Shown: positions 61,225 to 64,000 of the stretch, in pieces
Position numbering within the stretch: the first letter of the stretch is position 1
Layout of the letters: the number at the start of each line of letters is the position of its first letter
Origin: Thermoleophilia bacterium
GTDB taxonomy: Bacteria; Actinomycetota; Thermoleophilia; RBG-16-64-13
Reading direction: 5' to 3'
Length of the DNA: 64,000 bases
Assembly (NCBI GenBank): GCA_027493445.1
Contig: JAOSKU010000001.1
Location: forward strand, 4,355,845 to 4,419,844
The notes under the pieces: model-generated
What the model was told of the DNA's origin: nothing
What the model saw: only the letters and a program-made list of their open reading frames with translations
The model's database searches: none
Position numbers and translations under genes: made by a program

Positions 61225-61548
61225 GAGCACTCCACGGTAGACGGGTGAGCCGATGTCTTCGAGGGACATTGTACTGCGGGATCCGGCAATCCGTGTCCCA
61301 TATTTCGGATTCGTTTCGCTGCGTTTGCCGGGAGGATGGCCGTAGCTTGACCGGGAAGAGGGGGCGGCACTCCTAAAACCGTCTTGAATATTGGACAGAG
61401 GACCACGTGCATTGACTGCCGGGTCGGGGTGGGAGCACACTCCGCGTAGAGAAAACGCGGCCGCCAAGGAGACCCCGGCCTCGAGCGCCCGAGACCCCGG
61501 CACCCGGCGACCGAGCAGTGAACGGCCGAGCGGAAACGAGAGGAAGAG
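61225..61548. other. 324-base divergent gap between IclR and hutU genes
   Basis: It must hold promoters for both genes. A TTGACT at 61412-61417 could be a -35 for hutU, but no good -10 is at the right distance. ATCCG and CGGAT half-sites near 61289-61310 could be an IclR site. I do not claim either. AGAGGAAGAG before ATG 61549 is the hutU ribosome site. Confidence 0.35.
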
Positions 61549-63561
61549 ATGGCCACTCCCATAGAGACGCCCACGACCGTCAGTCTGCCCGCAGAGCTCC
61601 CTCCGGCCGTGACGTTCACCCCCGGTGTGCGCCGCGCCCCGTCGCGTGGCTACACCCTCAACGCGCGGGACACTGTCACCGCGGTCAAGAACGCCCTGCG
61701 CTACGTGCCCCCGGAGCTGCACGATACCTTGGCACACGAGTTCCTGGAGGAGCTGCGCACCCAGGGGCGGATCTACGCCTACCGCTACCGGCCCGAGGGC
61801 AACATCGTGGCCAAGCCCATCGACGACTACGAGGGCATCCTGGAAGCTCGAGCCCTGCGGCTCAACATCGACAACAACCTGGACTTCGCCGTGGCCCTCT
61901 ACCCGTATGAGCTCGTGACCTACGGCGAGACCGGCCAGGTGTTCCAAAACTGGCTGCAGTACCGTCTGGTCACCCGTTATCTGGAGGCCATGAGCGAGAA
62001 GCAGACCCTGGTCATCGCCTCGGGGCACCCCGTGGGGTTGTTCCCCACTCATCGGAACGCCCCGCGGGTCATCAGCACGAACGGGCTGATGGTAGGCGAG
62101 TCCGACAACGCCCGCGACTTTCACCACGCCGCCCAGATGGGCGTGGCCAACTACGGGCAGATGACCGCCGGGGGCTGGATGTACATCGGGCCCCAGGGCA
62201 TCGTCCACGGCACGTACATCACTCTCCTCAACGCCGGCCGCCTCTATCTGGGCATTCCCGACGACGGGAACCTTGCTGGACGCCTCTTCCTGAGCTCGGG
62301 CCTGGGGGGCATGAGCGGGGCTCAGCCCAAGGCGGCCGACATCGCCGGGGCGGTCAGTATCACAGCCGAGGTCGACTGGTCACGTATTCGGACCCGGCTG
62401 GATCAGGGTTGGGTCCAGCGAGCCTCGGCCGACCTGGCAGAGATCTTCCGCTGGGTGGAGGAGGGCCGAGCGCGGAAGCTCCCGCTATCCATCGCCTACC
62501 ACGGCAACGTGGTTGACCTCTGGGAGTACGTGGTCAAGAACGACCTCCCCGTGGAGCTGGCGAGCGATCAGACCTCCTGCCACGCTGCCTACGAGGGTGG
62601 CTACGTTCCCCAGGGGACGAGCTTCGAGGAATCGCGAGAGCTCCTGGCCAGCGATCCCGAGGAGTTCGCGCGCCGGGTCGACGCCTCGCTGCGGCGCCAG
62701 ATCGAGCTTATCCGGACCATGGCCTCGCGGGGCACCCGCTTCTGGGACTACGGCAACGCCTTTCTGAAAGCCGTCTTCGAGGCGGGTGACACCGAAGTGG
62801 CCGCCAACGGCGCTGACACGCGGGAGGGTTTTATCTTCCCATCCTACGTAGAACACATTATGGGGCCCCTGTGCTTCGACTTGGGCTACGGGCCCTTCCG
62901 CTGGATCTGCACGAGCGGCAACCCCGAGGATCTCCGAAAGACCGACCGGGCGGCGATGGAATGCATCGACCCGGAGCGCCGGGGCCAGGACCGTGACAAC
63001 TACATCTGGATCCGCGACGCCGAGAAACACCGGCTGGTGGTGGGAAGCCAAGCCCGCATCCTCTACTCCGACGCCGAAGGGCGGGTGCGTATCGCCCTGC
63101 GGTTCAACGAGCTGGTACGGCGGGGTGAGGTCGGGCCGGTCACGATCGGCCGCGATCACCACGATGTCTCGGGCACCGACTCCCCCTACCGGGAGACGGC
63201 CAACATCTACGATGGCAGCCGGGTCATGTCCGACATGGCCCACCACTCCTGGGTGGGCGACGCCGTGCGCGGCATGACCCTGGTCGTGCTGTCGAACGGT
63301 GGGGGTGTCGGCGTGGGTAAGGCCGTCAACGGCGGCTTCGGCCTGGTGCTCGACGGTTCAGAGAGGGTCGATGCCATCATCCGCTCGGCCCTGGAGTGGG
63401 ACGTCATGGGCGGCCTTGCCCGGCGCAGCTGGGCCCGCAATGCCCCGGCCATGGAGACAGCGGCCGCCTGGAACCAGGCTAACGGGGAGCGCGGGCAGAT
63501 CACGCTGCCGTACCTGGTTGAGGACGGCCTGGTGGAAGCCCTGGTGGAGCAGGGACGATGA
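61549..63561 (+). CDS. hutU: Urocanate hydratase
   Basis: A 670-residue NAD+-bound enzyme that hydrates urocanate to imidazolone propionate in histidine breakdown. Family segments include YRYRPEGNIVAKPIDDYEG, MVGESDNARDFHHAAQMGV, YGQMTAGGWMYIGPQGIVHG, the NAD+-site-type LFLSSGLGGMSGAQPKAAD and the late DMAHHSWVGDAVRGMTLVVL. The length is that of the longer form found in anaerobes (usual short form is about 550). ATG 61549 follows AGAGGAAGAG. Its stop overlaps the ferredoxin-type gene (ATGA), which is unusual for a hut gene. hutH and hutI are not in the window. Confidence 0.93.
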   Translation: MATPIETPTTVSLPAELPPAVTFTPGVRRAPSRGYTLNARDTVTAVKNALRYVPPELHDTLAHEFLEELRTQGRIYAYRYRPEGNIVAKPIDDYEGILEARALRLNIDNNLDFAVALYPYELVTYGETGQVFQNWLQYRLVTRYLEAMSEKQTLVIASGHPVGLFPTHRNAPRVISTNGLMVGESDNARDFHHAAQMGVANYGQMTAGGWMYIGPQGIVHGTYITLLNAGRLYLGIPDDGNLAGRLFLSSGLGGMSGAQPKAADIAGAVSITAEVDWSRIRTRLDQGWVQRASADLAEIFRWVEEGRARKLPLSIAYHGNVVDLWEYVVKNDLPVELASDQTSCHAAYEGGYVPQGTSFEESRELLASDPEEFARRVDASLRRQIELIRTMASRGTRFWDYGNAFLKAVFEAGDTEVAANGADTREGFIFPSYVEHIMGPLCFDLGYGPFRWICTSGNPEDLRKTDRAAMECIDPERRGQDRDNYIWIRDAEKHRLVVGSQARILYSDAEGRVRIALRFNELVRRGEVGPVTIGRDHHDVSGTDSPYRETANIYDGSRVMSDMAHHSWVGDAVRGMTLVVLSNGGGVGVGKAVNGGFGLVLDGSERVDAIIRSALEWDVMGGLARRSWARNAPAMETAAAWNQANGERGQITLPYLVEDGLVEALVEQGR

Positions 63562-63827
63562 GCCTCGCCCCTCTCTTCGATCCCCACCGCTGCAAGCGGT
63601 GCGGCCTTTGCGCCCACCTCTGCCCGGCGGGCGCGCTGGAGCTTCCGTCGCGCTCGGCTCCTCGCCTCGCCCGCGCCCAGGCCTGCCGCGGCTGCCGCAC
63701 CTGCGAGCTCATCTGTCCCGACTTCGCCGTCTCCATGACCGAGGCGCCCGCCGGCGCCTCGGTCACCCCGCTGCGCTGGGATGCGCCGGCCTCATCGGTG
63801 CTATCCTCGGTCGGGGGTGAGACGTAA
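63558..63827 (+). CDS. korD: Two-[4Fe-4S] ferredoxin subunit of 2-oxoacid:ferredoxin oxidoreductase (delta)
   Basis: An 89-residue protein with two cluster motifs, CKRCGLCAHLCPAGAL and CRGCRTCELICPDFAV. Such small ferredoxin subunits start kor/vor-type operons. It overlaps the hutU stop by four bases and ends one base before the next start. The Pro/Ala-rich tail after residue 60 is not conserved in the family. The subunit would carry electrons from the thiamine-diphosphate subunit to ferredoxin. Confidence 0.85.
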   Translation: MSLAPLFDPHRCKRCGLCAHLCPAGALELPSRSAPRLARAQACRGCRTCELICPDFAVSMTEAPAGASVTPLRWDAPASSVLSSVGGET

Positions 63828-64000
63828 ATGGAGCTCTGGCACACCCATCTCCTGCGGGAGAAGATCGACCAGGACAGCCTGCTCGTGCAGGGCAACCGGG
63901 CCTGCGCGCTGGGCGCTCTTGACGCCGGGGTGCGCTTCTTCGCCGGCTACCCCATCACCCCGTCTTCGGAGATCATGGAGACCCTGGCCCGGGAGCTGCC
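63828..64000 (+). CDS. korA: 2-oxoacid:ferredoxin oxidoreductase alpha subunit (partial, cut by window end)
   Basis: The 57 residues present ([20 protein letters not shown], then [20 protein letters not shown]) are the N-terminus of the KorA/VorB-type subunit, with the conserved [10 protein letters not shown] loop. The ATG directly follows the korD stop. The complex oxidises 2-oxoglutarate or branched 2-oxoacids with ferredoxin. After histidine breakdown to glutamate, 2-oxoglutarate would be the likely substrate; that is inferred from the hutU coupling. Confidence 0.85.
   Translation, partial: MELWHTHLLREKIDQDSLLVQGNRACALGALDAGVRFFAGYPITPSSEIMETLAREL

Noticed and set aside
1..64000. tRNA genes, rRNA genes, CRISPR arrays, phage or transposase genes
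   Set aside because: I looked for cloverleaf T-arm motifs, regularly spaced repeats and transposase or integrase motifs in the gaps and found none that could be supported.

Overview
The window is GC-rich bacterial DNA with many GTG and TTG starts. It reads as a strict anaerobe or microaerophile, most likely a deep-branching anaerobic actinobacterial lineage. That placement is an inference from GC content and gene style; there is no rRNA or marker gene here to fix it. The anaerobic signs are two tungsten-type aldehyde ferredoxin oxidoreductases, rubredoxin, a ferredoxin-linked 2-oxoacid oxidoreductase, an oxygen-sensitive serine dehydratase, a pyrophosphate-energised ion pump, a reductive-dehalogenase homologue, many corrinoid methyltransferases and three apparent selenoproteins. 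I found no tRNA, rRNA, CRISPR array or intact transposase gene.

Layout. 0-5.2 kb: cyclodeaminase-like protein, a frameshifted AOR, three MoaD/ThiS-like small proteins and a macrodomain protein. 5.3-21 kb: mostly housekeeping genes (aminotransferase, PPOX protein, glucosaminidase, ApgM, rubredoxin, RRM protein, GNAT, DtxR regulator, NhaD-type antiporter, H+-PPase, biotin-dependent acyl-CoA carboxylase, amino-acid permease). 21-45 kb: an island for methylated amines and peptides, with four MttB-family proteins, one MtmB-family protein that lacks pyrrolysine, three corrinoid proteins, serine dehydratase, a second AOR, an ornithine-cyclodeaminase homologue, an enolase-superfamily enzyme and a dipeptide-type ABC transporter. 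45-48 kb: a GntR regulator and decayed gene pieces. 48-53.3 kb: a MEDS-domain regulator, then an operon of corrinoid protein, two UroD-type methyltransferases, an MtrH-type methyltransferase and a broken DUF1638 gene. This resembles a split version of the CmuA/CmuB type of halomethane or methyl-group metabolism. 53.6-55.1 kb: a membrane-anchored reductive dehalogenase homologue. 55.2-59.6 kb: a TetR-headed redox operon in which three of five genes carry an in-frame UGA at the expected redox-active residue, each followed by a hairpin at the right distance for a bacterial SECIS. 59.6-64 kb: gene remnants, a double-HTH IclR regulator, urocanate hydratase and the start of a 2-oxoacid:ferredoxin oxidoreductase.

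How the parts fit. Methyl groups would be taken from quaternary or methylated amines (MttB/MtmB set) or from halomethane- or methoxy-type substrates (UroD/MtrH set), loaded on corrinoid proteins and passed to tetrahydrofolate. Folate enzymes, serine dehydratase, AORs and ferredoxin oxidoreductases would carry the carbon and electrons onward. No corrinoid-reactivating RamA-type protein is visible in the window.

Data quality. Twelve genes carry fifteen apparent frameshifts, each at a G or C run of 4-6 bases and each fixed by changing one base. I treat these as probable sequencing or assembly errors, and I annotate the genes as intact with that caveat. A dispersed repeat family, one copy with perfect 14-bp terminal inverted repeats, occupies many of the intergenic spaces.
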